From Undaria pinnatifida (lineage: Eukaryota > Sar > Phaeophyceae > Laminariales > Alariaceae), in contig JABAKD010000005.1 of assembly GCA_012845835.1 (NCBI GenBank), positions 10,000,823 through 10,064,822 on the forward strand: DNA of 64,000 nt, written 5' to 3'. Positions 32,101 through 41,155 of the stretch are shown piece after piece (position 1 is the first letter of the stretch; every line of letters starts with the position of its first letter). The notes under the pieces are model-generated. The model did not search any database. It saw nothing but the letters and a program-made list of their open reading frames with translations, and had not been told where the DNA came from. A program made the translations under genes and the position numbers.

Positions 32101-34903
32101 GAAGAAGGCGAAGGCGGATTCGGAAGCTCACAACAGGGCTGCGTTGCACAAGGTCGATAGTGCGACGCGCCTGAAGGACGAGCTGCTCGCGTTGAATGCC
32201 TATATCAGTCAGTATATGGATCGAGTGGCGGACGCCGAGGAGAGGGGGCGGGCCGCCGCGGCTGCAGAGGCGGCGGCGGTGGCGCGCCTCATGGACGCGG
32301 AGGCCGAGTGTGCCCGGATTTCCCTGATGGAGGCGCAGCCCGAGGCGGGCGCGGGTGGGGCCGCGACGGGGCACCCGATGTTGTCGGCCGGGTTCGTCCC
32401 GGTTTTGCCTTCTGCCGCCTCTCCCTTGGTGGCTACCCCGAGCGCCGGTGGTAATGGGGGGGGTGGCGTTGGCGGAGGTGGCGCCGGCGGAGGTGGCGTT
32501 GGCGGGGGTGGTGTTGGCGGGGTTGGTGCTGGCGGTGGTGGTGCTGGCGGCGACGCGCTGGTGGTGTCCGCGAGCGCTTGCAGCGGAAGCAGCGAGGACA
32601 GCTCGCCGACAGACGGCCGGGACTCGCCGGCATCTGTTCTTACCGCGGCCTTGGCTGCCAGCGCTAGTGCCTCACCTGGTGTTTCTTCGATGTCGACGAG
32701 CTCGTCTCCTCCCGCGTTGGGCGGCCGGCCCGGCGGACTGCAGCAGCAAATGATACGGCAGCAGCAACATCAGCAGCTTCAGCTCCAGCTTCGTCAGCAG
32801 ACTGCTGCTGCTGCTGCAGGCCGTCAGCCGCCCCCCCCTCCGACAGGGGTGCTCACGGCCATGCGGCCTCTGCCTATCCGGGCGACGCCCCCGCTGGCGG
32901 GAACGGCGGAAGGGGCGCGGGCGGTGGCCCAGGCGAGGGCGGCTGCGAACATTACAGCTCACCAGCATCAGGCGAGGCAGGCCACCAACGTCGCGCGTCA
33001 ATGGCGGGCCCAGCTGTTGGATCTAGCCCACCGGCAACGCCACGCGGAGTCTGGCCGGGGCGATCTGATCCGGCGGACGCGATGGGCGTCGGATGATGCT
33101 GGCGACGCTTCCCGGGCGGCGATGACGTATGAGCGCGAACTGACGGAGCGGAGGATAGCCGAGAGTCGTGCGCTTGTTGACGCCGCGCAAGCTGAATTCG
33201 ACGCAAACGTGTCTGTTTTTGAGGCAAATGGGTTGAGGAATTCGTACCAGCGACAGGGATTTTTGGCGGGCGGTGATGCTGCAACTATCAATGAGGTGGG
33301 CGAGCGACTGATTTGGGTGTTGGCTGGCAGTTTTGTGTATTTGTTTATGTATATGTTTTTTTTCGCACGGACAAACGCGCAAGTCGTGGTTGCCATGTAT
33401 GTAGCACACTGGTAGGCAGTTTTTTTTTGTCATTTTTGTTTCGCACGGAAAAACGCGCAGGTCAATGTTGCACTGTACGAGACAACTAGTCAAAGTATCG
33501 TGATGAATCGAGTAAAAAAACACCGAACATAATCGAGAATCATATCAAGCCCGTTTCTCGGTTGATTAACCTCGTCTGCACAAGCCTAGAGGCGAAATTT
33601 AACGGCCAGAGTAATGACCACAGGGAAGACATTGGTAATTATTATATATTACACTCATTTAATAATACAGCTGTAGAGGTCGTTCTATCGAGCCGGTTGA
33701 GTAGTGCCGGTTGCCCGCTGTAGTTGGTGCCCGCGAAAACCGCTTGGAAGATGGGAACAGTGAGTAGTGTCAGTACGAGGATTAGTGCCGGTTGCCGCTA
33801 AAGTGCTGGTGTTTTCCCTCCATAGTGCGCATATCGGCACTACAGAGGCAACGCTGTACCTAGGCTGTAGGTCTAGCCTGGAAGTGGTGGCCGAATAGGT
33901 TGGGTTGGAAGCGAGCAGAACGCAAGACACAACTATTAGAATGTTTGAGTGCTTTGGTTGTACTGTACACAGCTACTGTAGATCGTAATTCCGACTGTAG
34001 CACGGGTACACTATGGACAGTAGGTCCTTCCCCGTGGAGATATGCAGTAGGTCTTTCTGTGCATGTTGGGCCCAACTGTAAACGGCAGCAAATACTGTAC
34101 TCGGTAGACAGCTACAGTAGGTCCTGTTGTAGACGACAGTACGTCCTTGAATTGCAGTAGACAGCTTCAGTAGGTCCTATTGTAGACGGCAGTGCGTATC
34201 GTGCATTCAAGTAGACAGTTACAGCATATCCCATTGTAGACGACAGTACGTACCTTGAACTGCAGTAGATAGCTACAGTAGGTCCTATTGTAGACGACAG
34301 TGCATAACTTGAACTGCAGTAGACAATGTAGTAGGTCCTATTGTAGACGACAGTACATACCTTGAACTGCAGTACTGTGCTATATAGTACCTGGTAGGTC
34401 GCACTGTGCCGCTGACCTGCTGCACTACAGTAGTTCCCTCTCCTCGTCGTGGCCATCCTGACCGGCGTTTCATGCTTCTTCCGCTCGCCCCTGCGCCGTG
34501 TCTGCAGGCGTATGCCTTCCAGCGACACCATCAACTTCAGCTCCAAAATCAGCGGCAGCACCTGCAGCTCCTGCGGCAGCAGCACCAGCACCAGGTCCGG
34601 CAGTATGAGATCCAGCAAGAGCAGCTCCAGCAGCAGCAGCAGGCACAGCTGGAGGCGCAGCAGCTGGCGCAGCAGCAGGCACAGCAGCAGGCACAGCAGC
34701 AGGCGCAGCAGCTAGCGCAGCAGCAGGCGCAGCAGGAGGCGCAGCAGCAGGCGCAGCAGCAGGCTCAGCAGGAGGCGCAGCAGCAGGCTCAGCAGCAGGC
34801 GCAGCAGCAGGCGCAACAACACGCACAGCAGCAGGCGCAGCAGCAGGCCCAACAACAGGCACAGGAGCAGGCCCAGCAGCAGAACCAGCAGCACCAGGGC
34901 TAA
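17055..34903 (+). CDS. Large chromatin-type protein: PHD, zinc knuckle-extended PHD, 4CXXC_R1 zinc finger, Gln/Ala-rich
   Basis: Nine exons were joined by frame, GT/AG sites and domain continuity: 17055-17186, 17396-17599, 17811-17864, 22185-24416, 25741-26012, 27417-27680, 29132-29206, 29458-33295 and 34508-34903 (stop TAA 34901-34903). The total is 7,467 bases, about 2,488 residues; the 5' start is missing. Numbering from 17055: PHD finger about residues 79-124; long low-complexity linker; zinc knuckle 831-860; extended PHD 886-938; R1-type cysteine module 1049-1120; then Ala-, Gln- and Gly-rich sequence with four 44-residue repeats and coiled coils. PHD-knuckle-PHD (PZP) modules are known from BRPF, JADE and AF10 proteins, which read histone H3; R1 zinc fingers are known from CDCA7 and from some JmjC demethylases. 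The likely place of action is the nucleus, on chromatin. The exact role is unknown. All junction phases agree (0 or 2), which supports a single gene, but no transcript confirms it. Confidence 0.75.
17396..17864 (+). CDS. Two exons encoding a canonical PHD finger
   Basis: Exon 17396-17599 gives a basic/acidic helix (RRVEAKRQEEE), then CYVC, IVFCDRC and AVHTSCY. Exon 17811-17864 completes the finger with DNWYCDFC. Together they form the full Cys4-His-Cys3 PHD pattern, with D-S-I-V-F-C-D-x-C typical of the BRPF/JADE first PHD. The 211-base intron falls between the sixth and seventh zinc ligands. Known fingers of this type bind the histone H3 tail; the target here is not known. Confidence 0.9.
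17990..18470 (-). mobile_element. tRNA-derived SINE, family 2, interrupted by a MITE
   Basis: It lies in reverse orientation from the T-rich tail at about 17990 to the tRNA-like head ending GGCGACCGGC at 18470. The head shows A box-like TAGTGGTTACCCTCG and B box-like GGGGTTCGACTCC on the minus strand. The body is split at 18155-18275 by a TIR insertion. Confidence 0.8.
18155..18275. mobile_element. 121-bp MITE nested in a SINE
   Basis: The left end CTATTACGGAGGAC...AGTAAATA and right end TATTTACTAGG...CCCCCGTAATAG form imperfect terminal inverted repeats of about 25 bases. The flanking SINE sequence resumes exactly as in uninterrupted copies (GAGAAGACT, then CTGTTTC), so the boundaries are clear. 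A 2-base CT on each side may be the target duplication. There is no coding capacity. Confidence 0.75.
19301..19394 (-). mobile_element. Copy of the poly-A retroposon family
   Basis: In reverse orientation: a T run (tail), then CTCCTCCGGCGGATGGGG, a CTCAAGCTCACCACGC block, ATTTTCATACACGTCGTG and GTCAATTTAA. It matches the 3' half of the element at 766-1013. Confidence 0.7.
19868..20178 (-). mobile_element. tRNA-derived SINE, family 1
   Basis: In reverse orientation it has a TTTA-repeat tail (19868-19888), the conserved CAATTTTTATCGCGCATAGG block and a tRNA-like head with B box-like GGGTTCGAGTTCC and A box-like TGGCGTATCCGG on the minus strand. Confidence 0.85.
21272..21360 (-). mobile_element. 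Short TTAA-type element, copy 2
   Basis: It is in reverse orientation and flanked by TTAA at 21272-21275 and 21357-21360. It contains CAAAACGGGTTTCTAGTTG, the complement of the family's left part. It lies inside the intron of the zinc-finger gene. Confidence 0.8.
21413..21481 (+). CDS. Possible extra small exon of the zinc-finger gene
   Basis: After an acceptor GGGATTTCAG the frame reads RGDTAVQDCDFNRNHPKLIE, then reaches a possible phase 0 donor (GAA|GTTAAG at 21482). Both ends would fit the neighbouring exons. The donor is weak, and the frame stays open further (to LQCGGCG) with alternative donors in other phases. The exon is not needed to complete the PHD finger. It may be an alternative exon or simply intron. 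Confidence 0.3.
21540..22180 (+). repeat. C-rich degenerate minisatellite in intron
   Basis: This is about 640 bases of CCCCA/CCCTA/ACCCCT-type sequence with almost no G, including three near-perfect 15-base units (TGTACCAAGTACCCC) at 21588-21632. All three forward frames are open, giving Pro/Thr/Ser strings. This follows from composition and should not be read as protein. It ends immediately at the acceptor of the next exon and would serve as a very long pyrimidine/C tract. Confidence 0.8.
22185..24416 (+). CDS. Exon: 744-codon linker ending in a zinc knuckle
   Basis: The acceptor CACCACTAG|GCAAGG and donor AAG|GTGGGT are both phase 0. The peptide starts ARKHLEVVLATLVTSM and then becomes low complexity: an Arg-Gly run from a GGCCGT simple repeat (22735-22800), two W-V-K-G-(P/K)-M-(G/A) repeats (EGWVKGPMGPP, GGWVKGKMAPS), and many Ala runs. 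The last 45 residues change character: CLLCPVRRGAF...WIHCLCAF, the C2HC zinc knuckle that precedes the second PHD in PZP modules. In known PZP proteins this knuckle follows the first PHD closely; here about 700 residues lie between. Confidence 0.8.
24417..25740 (+). other. Intron with a long T/C-rich tract
   Basis: The second half (about 25000-25740) is almost pure TTCG/TTTC/CCTT pyrimidine sequence leading into the acceptor GATTGCCCAG. Its complement gives a 301-codon Lys/Arg/Gln-rich minus-strand frame that is a composition artefact. Confidence 0.7.
25741..26012 (+). CDS. Exon: extended PHD (second half of the PZP module)
   Basis: It encodes CARC, then GLIKCAEPGCDVVFHPLC and finally WTARCKKH: four zinc-ligand pairs ending in Cys-x2-His, the extended PHD pattern of BRPF/JADE/AF10 proteins. 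A run of seven Pro follows. Acceptor GCCCAG|GCC is phase 0. Donor AC|GTGAGT leaves phase 2, and the first base of the next exon completes the Thr codon. Confidence 0.9.
26013..27416 (+). other. Intron with two diverged dispersed-repeat copies
   Basis: Copies of a CAGCTGTGAGAT...GATCGCGCG repeat lie at about 26463-26545 and 26655-26715. They are related to the elements near 43.1 and 55.6 kb. The last 120 bases are C-rich up to the acceptor TTTCACAG. No exon is supported. Confidence 0.6.
27417..27680 (+). CDS. Exon: Pro/Gln/Ala linker and start of R1 zinc finger
   Basis: A single G completes the split codon, then KAPKPVVLQRPAQRPAQRP and PAPTPAPAPAQTPAQTPG-type repeats follow, then a helical stretch AFRAEVRKTRRD. 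It ends GRCHKC plus two bases of an Arg codon at donor AG|GTAAGA. CHKCR matches the CHQCR-type first cysteine pair of the 4CXXC_R1 family. Confidence 0.8.
27681..29131 (+). other. Intron, no exon seen
   Basis: This is ordinary AT-richer sequence. A 19-base unit AAGGCGGGCACAATCGCCT is present twice near 28456-28495, and a short TTAGGG-like run (GGGGTTAGCGTTAGGGTTA) lies near 28999. Small open frames show no recognisable content. Confidence 0.6.
29132..29206 (+). CDS. Exon: central cysteine pairs of R1 zinc finger
   Basis: This 75-base exon has a split codon at each end (phase 2 in, phase 2 out) and reads RLRNWTALCSVCSRRFCAYC then IASQ. It supplies two Cys-x2-Cys pairs (CSVC and CAYC, preceded by F). 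In CDCA7-type proteins the FCxxC pair is followed by a RYGE motif; that motif is absent here. Confidence 0.8.
29458..33295 (+). CDS. Exon: end of R1 zinc finger, Ala/Gln/Gly-rich body, coiled coils
   Basis: It starts QSPRAVLALLEAEW and then completes the zinc finger with CFVCRGTCTCNVC, very close to the CPxCRGxCNCSxC signature of the R1 family. Then come Ala-rich sequence, a basic GRNKRIRL patch, Gln-rich runs (30430-30735), four in-frame 132-bp repeats (31031-31558) and more Ala/Gly runs. Two heptad-like regions, about 31980-32345 and 32925-33285, are rich in Ala, Arg, Glu and Leu and are probable coiled coils. The frame continues past 33295 to a stop at 33415, but a phase 0 donor GAG|GTGGGC fits the next exon. 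If the intron is retained, the protein would end in a short hydrophobic tail instead. Confidence 0.85.
31031..31558 (+). repeat. Four in-frame 132-bp tandem repeats in coding sequence
   Basis: Unit starts are spaced exactly 132 bases apart (the same word at 31049, 31181, 31313 and 31445), giving 44 residues each, with VYPAGGAGVHVSPETRPEGR at the centre. Units 1-3 are nearly identical in DNA. The fourth differs at several positions (for example QPQPPQAYP and LHVSPEARP). Confidence 0.95.
33296..34507 (+). other. Last intron, with a tandem repeat of about 55 bp
   Basis: The donor is GAG|GTGGGC and the acceptor TGTCTGCAG. Positions 34100-34376 hold about five units built on CAGTAGACAGCTACAGTAGG, then TCCTATTGTAGACGACAGT and CTTGAACTG. 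Near 33690-33850 there is a piece of the TAGTGCCGGTTGCCCGCT repeat family also found at 39980-40130 and 50480-50640. Confidence 0.65.
34508..34903 (+). CDS. Last exon: Gln/Ala-rich C-terminus
   Basis: The phase 0 acceptor fits the previous donor. It starts AYAFQRHHQLQLQNQRQHLQ, then gives a long AQQQAQQ repeat encoded by CAG/GCG, ending QNQQHQG and a TAA stop at 34901-34903. Such tracts are usually flexible and prone to length change. Confidence 0.7.
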   Translation, partial: AYAFQRHHQLQLQNQRQHLQLLRQQHQHQVRQYEIQQEQLQQQQQAQLEAQQLAQQQAQQQAQQQAQQLAQQQAQQEAQQQAQQQAQQEAQQQAQQQAQQQAQQHAQQQAQQQAQQQAQEQAQQQNQQHQG

Positions 34904-34979
34904 TGGCACATCGACTGCTTACCTCGCCAGCGCCAGCTCTACCTACGCTGCTGGTGTTGGTGGTATTGCCGATGTTGTC

Positions 34980-36860
34980 GATGCCGGGTGGGGTGGGGTT
35001 GGGTGCGATAGGGCCGGTTAGGTTGGGATGGGATGGGCTATGGTGGGATGGGGGGGGGGTGAGGTTGGCGTGGGGGGGTGGAGTAGTGTGAAAGGGACCT
35101 GATTGCCACGTGGCCTTTCCTTGCGCTGCCTTGCCTGTTGCCTTGCCTTGCCTTGTCTTACCTTGCTTGTCTTTTCTTGCTTTACCTTGTTTTGGCTTAT
35201 CTTGTGGGGTCGGGTGGGGTTGGGGTGGGGGGGTGGGGTTGTGTGAGACTGGGCTGATTGCCACCTGGCCTTTTCTTGCACTACCTCGCCTGGCGTCGCC
35301 TTGCCTTGCCTTGCCTTGCCTAGCCTAGCCTTAGTTACCTTAGCTCATCTTTTCTTATCTTGAGGTCGGGTGGGGTTGGGGTGGGGGGGTGGGGTGGGGG
35401 GGTGGGGTAGTGTGAGAGGGGCCTGATTGCCACCTGGCCTTTTCTTGCGCTTCCTTGCCTCGCGCCGCCTTGCCTTGCCTTGCCTAACCTAGCCTTTCTT
35501 GACTAGTGGTGTTGCCGATTTTGCCGTTGCAGGGTGGGGTACGGTGGGATGGGATGGGGTAGGGTGGGATGGGATGGGGTGGGGTGATGTTGGGGTGAGG
35601 GGGTTGGGTGGGGGGGTGGGGTAGTTGAGAGGGGGCTGATTGCCACCTGGCCTTTTCTTGCACTACCTTGCCCCGCGTCGCCTTGCCTTGCCTTGCCTAG
35701 CCTTAGTTTACATCATCTTATCTTTTCTTATCTTGAGGTCGGGTGGGGTTGGGGTGGGGGGGTGGGTAGTGTGAGGGGCCTGATTGCCACCTGGCCTTTT
35801 CTTGCGGTTCCTTGCCTCGCGTCGCCTTGCCTTGCCTTGCCTAGCCTAGCCTTCCTTGACTAGTGGTGTTGCCGCTGTTACCGTTGCAGGGTAGGGTACG
35901 GTGGAATGGGATGGGGTAGGGTGAGATGGGGTGTGGTAGGGTGGGGTGGGGTGGGATGATGTTGGGGTTGGGGGGGTGGGGTAGTGTGACAAGAGGCTGA
36001 TTGCCACCTGGCCTTTTCTTGCACTGCCTTGCCTCGCGCCGCCTTGCCTTGCCTATTGGCCTTGCCTTGCCTTGTCTTGCCGTGTCTTGTCTTGTTTCTG
36101 CTTAGCTTGGCTTACCTTGTTTTGTCTCATCTTAGTGGGGTCGAGTGGGGGTTGGGTGGGGGGGGGGGTGAGGTGGGGTGAGAGGGGCTTGATTGCCACC
36201 TGGCCTTTTCTTGCACTTCTTTGCCTTGCCTTGCCTTGCCCTCCTTGACTTGTGGTGTTGCCGATGTTGCCGTTGCAGGGTAGGGTACGGTGGGATGGAT
36301 TAGGGTGGGATGGGATGGGGTTGAGTGGGGTGGGGGGGGGGTTGGGGTTGGGGAGGGGAGGGGGTAGTGTGAGAGGGGCCTGATTGCCACCTTGCCTTTT
36401 CTTGCATTGCCTTGCCTCGCGCCATCCTGCCTTGCCTTGGCTTTTGCCTTACCTTGTCTTGTCTTGTCTGAACTTGTCTTGTCTTGCCTTACCTTGTTTT
36501 GTCTTTTATCTTATCTTGGTGAGATCGGGTGGGGTTCGGGTAGGGGGGATGAGGTGGGGGGGTGGGGTAGTGTGAGAGAGGGCTGATTGCCACCTCGCCT
36601 TTTCTTGCACTAGCTTGCCTCGCGTCGCCTTGCCTTGCCTTTCCTGGCCTTAGTTCACCTTGGCTCATCTTACCTTATCTTGGGGCCGGGTGGGGTTGGG
36701 GTGGGGGGATCGGGTGAGGGGGTTGGGGAGTGTGAGAGGGGCCCGCTTGCCAACTGGCCTTTCTTGCGCTTCCTTGCCTCGCGTCGCCTTGTCTTGCCTT
36801 GCCTGCCTTGCGTGGCCTTGCGTGGCCTTGGCGTTGGCCTTTGCCTTGCTTGTTTTTTTT
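34980..36860 (+). repeat. G/T-rich complex minisatellite, ten units
   Basis: A shared block TGATTGCCACCTGGCC-TTTTCTTGC followed by CCTTGCCTCGCGTCGCC and CCTTG runs recurs at about 35100, 35255, 35424, 35638, 35781, 35998, 36190, 36381, 36583 and 36745. Between the blocks lie GGGGTGGGG-type runs of variable length. The plus strand is rich in G runs and could form G-quadruplexes. It starts about 80 bases after the stop codon of the zinc-finger gene, so part may be 3' UTR. Confidence 0.85.
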
Positions 36861-36861
36861 G

Positions 36862-37470
36862 CGCAAGGGACAGACAGCTAGTGGTAGTCAGTGAGCTGTA
36901 GTGCCTGGAAACGGGCGCCGTATGTCCTTGTGGTTGGCTTACGATCAGGTTAGGTGGCATCGGTATTGGCACCGCTAGATGATGTCATGTTTTATCCCCA
37001 TCCGGCCTAGCGCTGGCGGGGAGTAAGCAGGATGGAAGCGGGAGGAACGGAGGGGATGGCAGAGGGAGGAATGCAGGGGAGAGCAGAGGGAGGAGTGAAT
37101 GGGAGGGCAGAGGGAGTAGTGGACGCAAGGGAGGAGGGTAGGAGTGGACGGGAGGGCAGAGGGAGGAGAGGCGGGGAGCAGAGAGTAGGCATGGAGTGGA
37201 GAGTGGAGGGAGGAGTGGCCTTGGCGTTGGCCTGGCTTTGGCTTTGCTTCGTCTTTTTTTTTTAGCGCAAGGGACAGGCAGCTAGTGGTAGTCAGTGAGC
37301 TGTAGCGCCTGGAACCGGCGCCGTGTGCCCATGTGGTTGGCTTGCGAGCAGGTTCGGTGGCAGTGTTGGTGGAACCTGTGGCGAACGTCTTGTTTTATGC
37401 CCGTCCGGCTTAGCGCTGAGAGGGATAACCAGGGCGGAATGGGCAGGAATGGAGGGGAGGGCAGAGGGAG
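36862..37470. repeat. Direct duplication of about 200 bp, spacing about 402 bp
   Basis: Segments starting GCGCAAGGGACAG at 36862 and 37264 share CAGCTAGTGGTAGTCAGTGA, GGTTGGCTT and ATCC(G/C)-rich parts before each enters the same purine-rich minisatellite. The two copies differ by scattered substitutions and small gaps. Confidence 0.75.
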
Positions 37471-37880
37471 GAACAAAGAGGAAGGTTTAGAGAGGAATGA
37501 GGGGGAGGGCAGAGGGAGGAGTGGATGGGAGCGCAGAGGGAGGAATGATGCAGAGGGCAGAGGGAGGAGTGGATGAGAGGGCAGGGGGAGGAGTGGATGA
37601 GAGGGCAGAGGGAGGAGTGGATGAGAGGGCAGAGGCAGGAGTGGACGAGAGGGCAGAGGGAGGGGGGGAGAGGAGAGCAGAGGATAGGAATGGAATGGAG
37701 AACAGAGGGAGGAGTGAAGGACAGGGAAAAGTGAAGGACAGGGAGGAGGGGAGGGCAGAGGGTGTAGGGGAGGGGAAGGGAGTGCAGAGGGTAGGGGTGA
37801 GAGGAGGAGAGGGTGGAGGGGAGGAGAGAAGAAGAGTTTGGAGGGGAGTGGAGGGAAGGGTGATAAGGGCGAGGTGGTCT
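37440..37880 (+). repeat. Purine-rich minisatellite (GAGGGCAGAGGGAGGAGTG)
   Basis: Units of about 24 bases, GAGGGCAGAGGGAGGAGTGG plus ATGA, repeat with changes; a shorter block of the same kind lies at 37025-37215. The strand is almost entirely A and G, which gives triplex (H-DNA) potential and long false frames on both strands. Confidence 0.8.
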
Positions 37881-40546
37881 CGCGGCGCACGCTCGACTGC
37901 ATCACAGCGCAGCGAGGCGGAGGGGGGTTCTTGCGAGCGCTTGCAGCGGGCGCTACGTGTTCAACTAGAAAGTAGCGTATGTGGCGGTGACGACGGCGGT
38001 GACTGTTGGCGCCCTGCATTTTCCCTCCAGCGTCTGTATGTTTGTTGTGTTTGTCGATGTTTTTGTGTATATTCTCCACGTATGGGAGAGGGGTTTTGGT
38101 GTTAGTGGTGGTGGTGATGGGTGAAGCTCCTGACGAAGATGGATGAGTGGGTGGTTGCCGAAAGTGTTGGTCTTGTGTGTATATCAGCGGTGTCTTTTTG
38201 TGTGTGTTTTGAAGCAGCCGCAGTAGAGGTGCTCTCTCCTTCGCTGAGTGTTGTATTATACCATTTTTTTATTTTTTTGCTTTTGGTGCTCAGCGTGGAC
38301 GGTTTTGGTTTTGTTATAAACATAATGGCGTGGGGTTTCAAAATGACGAGGCGTTCTTGTGTGTTTTGTGTATTTTTTGTGTGTGTTTTATAGGATCGCT
38401 CCCCTGTTTCGCGTGTACTCGTACGTCATACCGATATAACCGTTTTTTTTTGTGTCTCAACCGTTTTGTTTTATTTTGTTTTGATTGGATTTGTTATATA
38501 AAGTCGTTGCTCTTTACTTGGAAACAGTGGGCATTCTGCCTCTGTTTTTCTTCATGTTTTTTTGTGTGTCCCCCTTCCCCCCCCCGCCCCCATCCCCACC
38601 CGAACCCTATACGGGAATATATGTGCCTACCTCCACTCCCTCAAGGTGCGTGCTATAAGCTTGAGGATGGAGGGTTAGAGGGCTAGTATTCCCAGGGACG
38701 AACGGGGGGCGGTAGCAAGAGAGCTTGAGAGCTGACAGAGCGAGAGAGAATAAGACAGATATAGTTAAGATCAAGAGAGAGAAAGGGGAGAGAGTGAGGG
38801 AGGGAGCGAGATGGGACGGAAACACAGTTGACTGCTGCTGCTGCTTCTGTTGTTTCCTGTTGTGTGTGCCATGCGTGGGATTTAACGGACACCACTTATA
38901 GATAACCCCGGCGACCGTTGTTGGCGTCTTCAAGGAAGGGGAAGGTTTCTTGGTTATCGACTCGTCAATATGTGGTGTTGTTATTGGTGCGCGATCACGC
39001 ACTCATCGTCTCTTGGGTGTTTTTCTCTCTTCTGTTTTTTTAATTTGGTCTTCTGGCTATTTTTGTCTTTGTGGTGTTTTTGTGGTTTTCTTTCTCCCCT
39101 CGCTCTTTTGGCGTGGTTTCAACCCGGTTCCCGTGTGACGTTAGGACGCGGCGGTACTAGAAAGCCGCGGTGGTTTTGCACGCCTTTACCCGCGCATTTG
39201 TTAGGGACAGCGTTTGTATTTGGGGGGGTGGGGGGGTGGGAAGCTTTTGTTCTAGTCGCTTCCTGTTTTTCTTCTATATGAAAAGGGTAGGGGAAGGGAG
39301 AAGAATGTAGAGGTTGCTTTGAAAGCCTTAGGGGGCTGGAGGCCCAGTTTCATCGAACGCTTACAAATATACGGGGGAAACGAGGGTAGGGAAGGGAAGG
39401 GTGCATATTTTTGTCTAGAGCCCTTGCCCTCCGTTCCTCCCTCCCCCTTTTCCCGTTCTGCCTCTACGGCTTATATGCGAGAGGAGAGGATTTGATCGCC
39501 TTGAATCTCGCAACCCCGGCGGTAAATATATAGCTCGGAGCGCGCGTAAAAGCCCACCCCGTATATCGCACACCATCGACCATTCTAAAGGGTGTGGGTC
39601 GCGCTGGGTCCCGACCCCGTACGCCGCAATTGTGTATATCCGATCATTGCGCCCAACCATTGGCTTGTAACGTTTGGAGAAAAGGGGGGAGGGAGTTCGC
39701 ACACCTAGGGCAGGCGGAGGGAAAGGGAGAGGAGGGGGATGTACAGCCTACAGCGCCATCGTCGGCTTTTGTAGCCCTGTAAGCATTGTACTTGATTTTT
39801 TTCGGGGTAGAAAGAGGGACGGGGAAGCGGAGGGGGGGAGGGGGTGTGCCTCCGCGCTTTATACCGAACATGCAACCCGACGTTTGATGACCATTTGTCA
39901 GCCATTTTACTGTCAGTCTTTGGGTGAGGTCGTGGCGGTTTGACCATCAACCGTTGACGATAAACCTTTGACGGCAGTTGTTGTCCCTCTGTAGTGCCGG
40001 TTGAGTCGTGCCGATTGCCCGCTACAGTGCCTGTGAACTCGCTTGGTACAGCATTTGTTGTCCCTCTGTAGTGCCGTTTGGGTAGTGCCGACTGCCCGCT
40101 ACAGTGCCTGTGAACTCGCTTGGCACGTATGGGGAACACCAGCAGTGGCAGTTTGCGGAGTTGTGCCGTTTGCCGCTGTTGTGCCGTTATTTCCGGCTTT
40201 TGGCATATACCGGCGCTGCTGATGGGACCATTACGGTAGTGCTGTCGTGGTCGTTGTCGTGGGTGTTGTCGTACATGCATGTGAGTGACACACTGTGTTG
40301 TAGACATGGCGGAGAAAATGTTGGAGCTGTTGTTGTGGTATGATGTTGTCCAGTCCACCCCGGGTTTCTTTCTATAATAATAATTATTATATTATTATTG
40401 TACTTTATGCTGCGTTGATTTTGTCCCGCTCTCTGCGGAACCGTTAGACGACGGGAGATGGGAAAATAGTAGGGAGGATGGAGAGAAAGTGGTGTTGAAA
40501 AAAATGAGATTTCTAAAAACAATCCGGTGTCATCAACCGTATATAT
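37881..40546. other. Non-genic stretch, T/G-rich then mixed
   Basis: No exon is supported. Positions 38000-39300 are T/G-rich with many short frames. Positions 39980-40130 hold two tandem units of the CCCTCTGTAGTGCCG / GCCCGCTACAGTGCCTGTG repeat family. A TAA/ATT microsatellite lies at 40374-40402. Confidence 0.5.
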
Positions 40547-40807
40547 ATGGACTGGGAGCCCGCAGTGGTTCTTGTAGTAAGTACCCCATGCTGCATTTGT
40601 GGCGCGTATATAGGCGTGCTTACAAATATCTCGGCAGCTGATTCGTCCTGGAATCACTTGATGCTTCGCTGTCAGCGCTCCCACCCAGAACACGCCGCCT
40701 GCCTAAACCCTCTCTTCTCGCAGAACCTTCCCGGCGACTTTCTTTGCGTTCCTTGCTTTCTTCTCTTTCTGCGTGTTCTTCGGGACCGCTCCAACACTAA
40801 CTTCAAG
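40547..40807 (+). CDS. Orphan exon with a degenerate PHD-like finger
   Basis: An ATG at 40547 opens 87 codons ending at a phase 0 donor AAG|GTAAAA. The peptide has CCIC (residues 15-18), RCQRSH (41-46), HAAC (49-52) and FLCVPC (65-70, Cys 67 and 70). Spacing and the H-x2-C...GDFLCxxC end resemble a PHD finger, but the second cysteine pair is incomplete (Cys42, with His46 as a possible substitute). No following exon was found before the repeat-filled 41-50 kb region. It lies 5.6 kb after the large zinc-finger gene on the same strand and might be a separate gene, a pseudogene, or an alternative 3' exon. Confidence 0.45.
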
Positions 40808-41155
40808 GTAAAATATCCAGCGCTGCCTCACGGTAGGCATCCCCACACTATTCCAACTTCTAAACAGTCGAAAAAAAAAAAAATCTCTTCGAAACTCGAT
40901 TAAAAACAAAGAGCCATAAATGAGCAAGACAGCCGTTCCCACACTTTTAAATATTCAACATAAAAAGTGCCGACAAAGAGTCAAAAGCACAAAATGTCTG
41001 TCCGAATATGATGCGTACGACGTGCACGTTTTTGCTTTGCGCGCATCATATCATCATAGGACACCTTGTTCGTAGACGAGTACAAGTGAACTTTACACCT
41101 TTTTCTTCTGCTCAAATCACAACAACAACACACCCATTCAGCAGCTCCTATCTAT

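Noticed and set aside
37497-38105. 202-codon Gly/Glu/Arg-rich frame
   Set aside because: It arises from the purine minisatellite repeated in frame and has no start context or motif.
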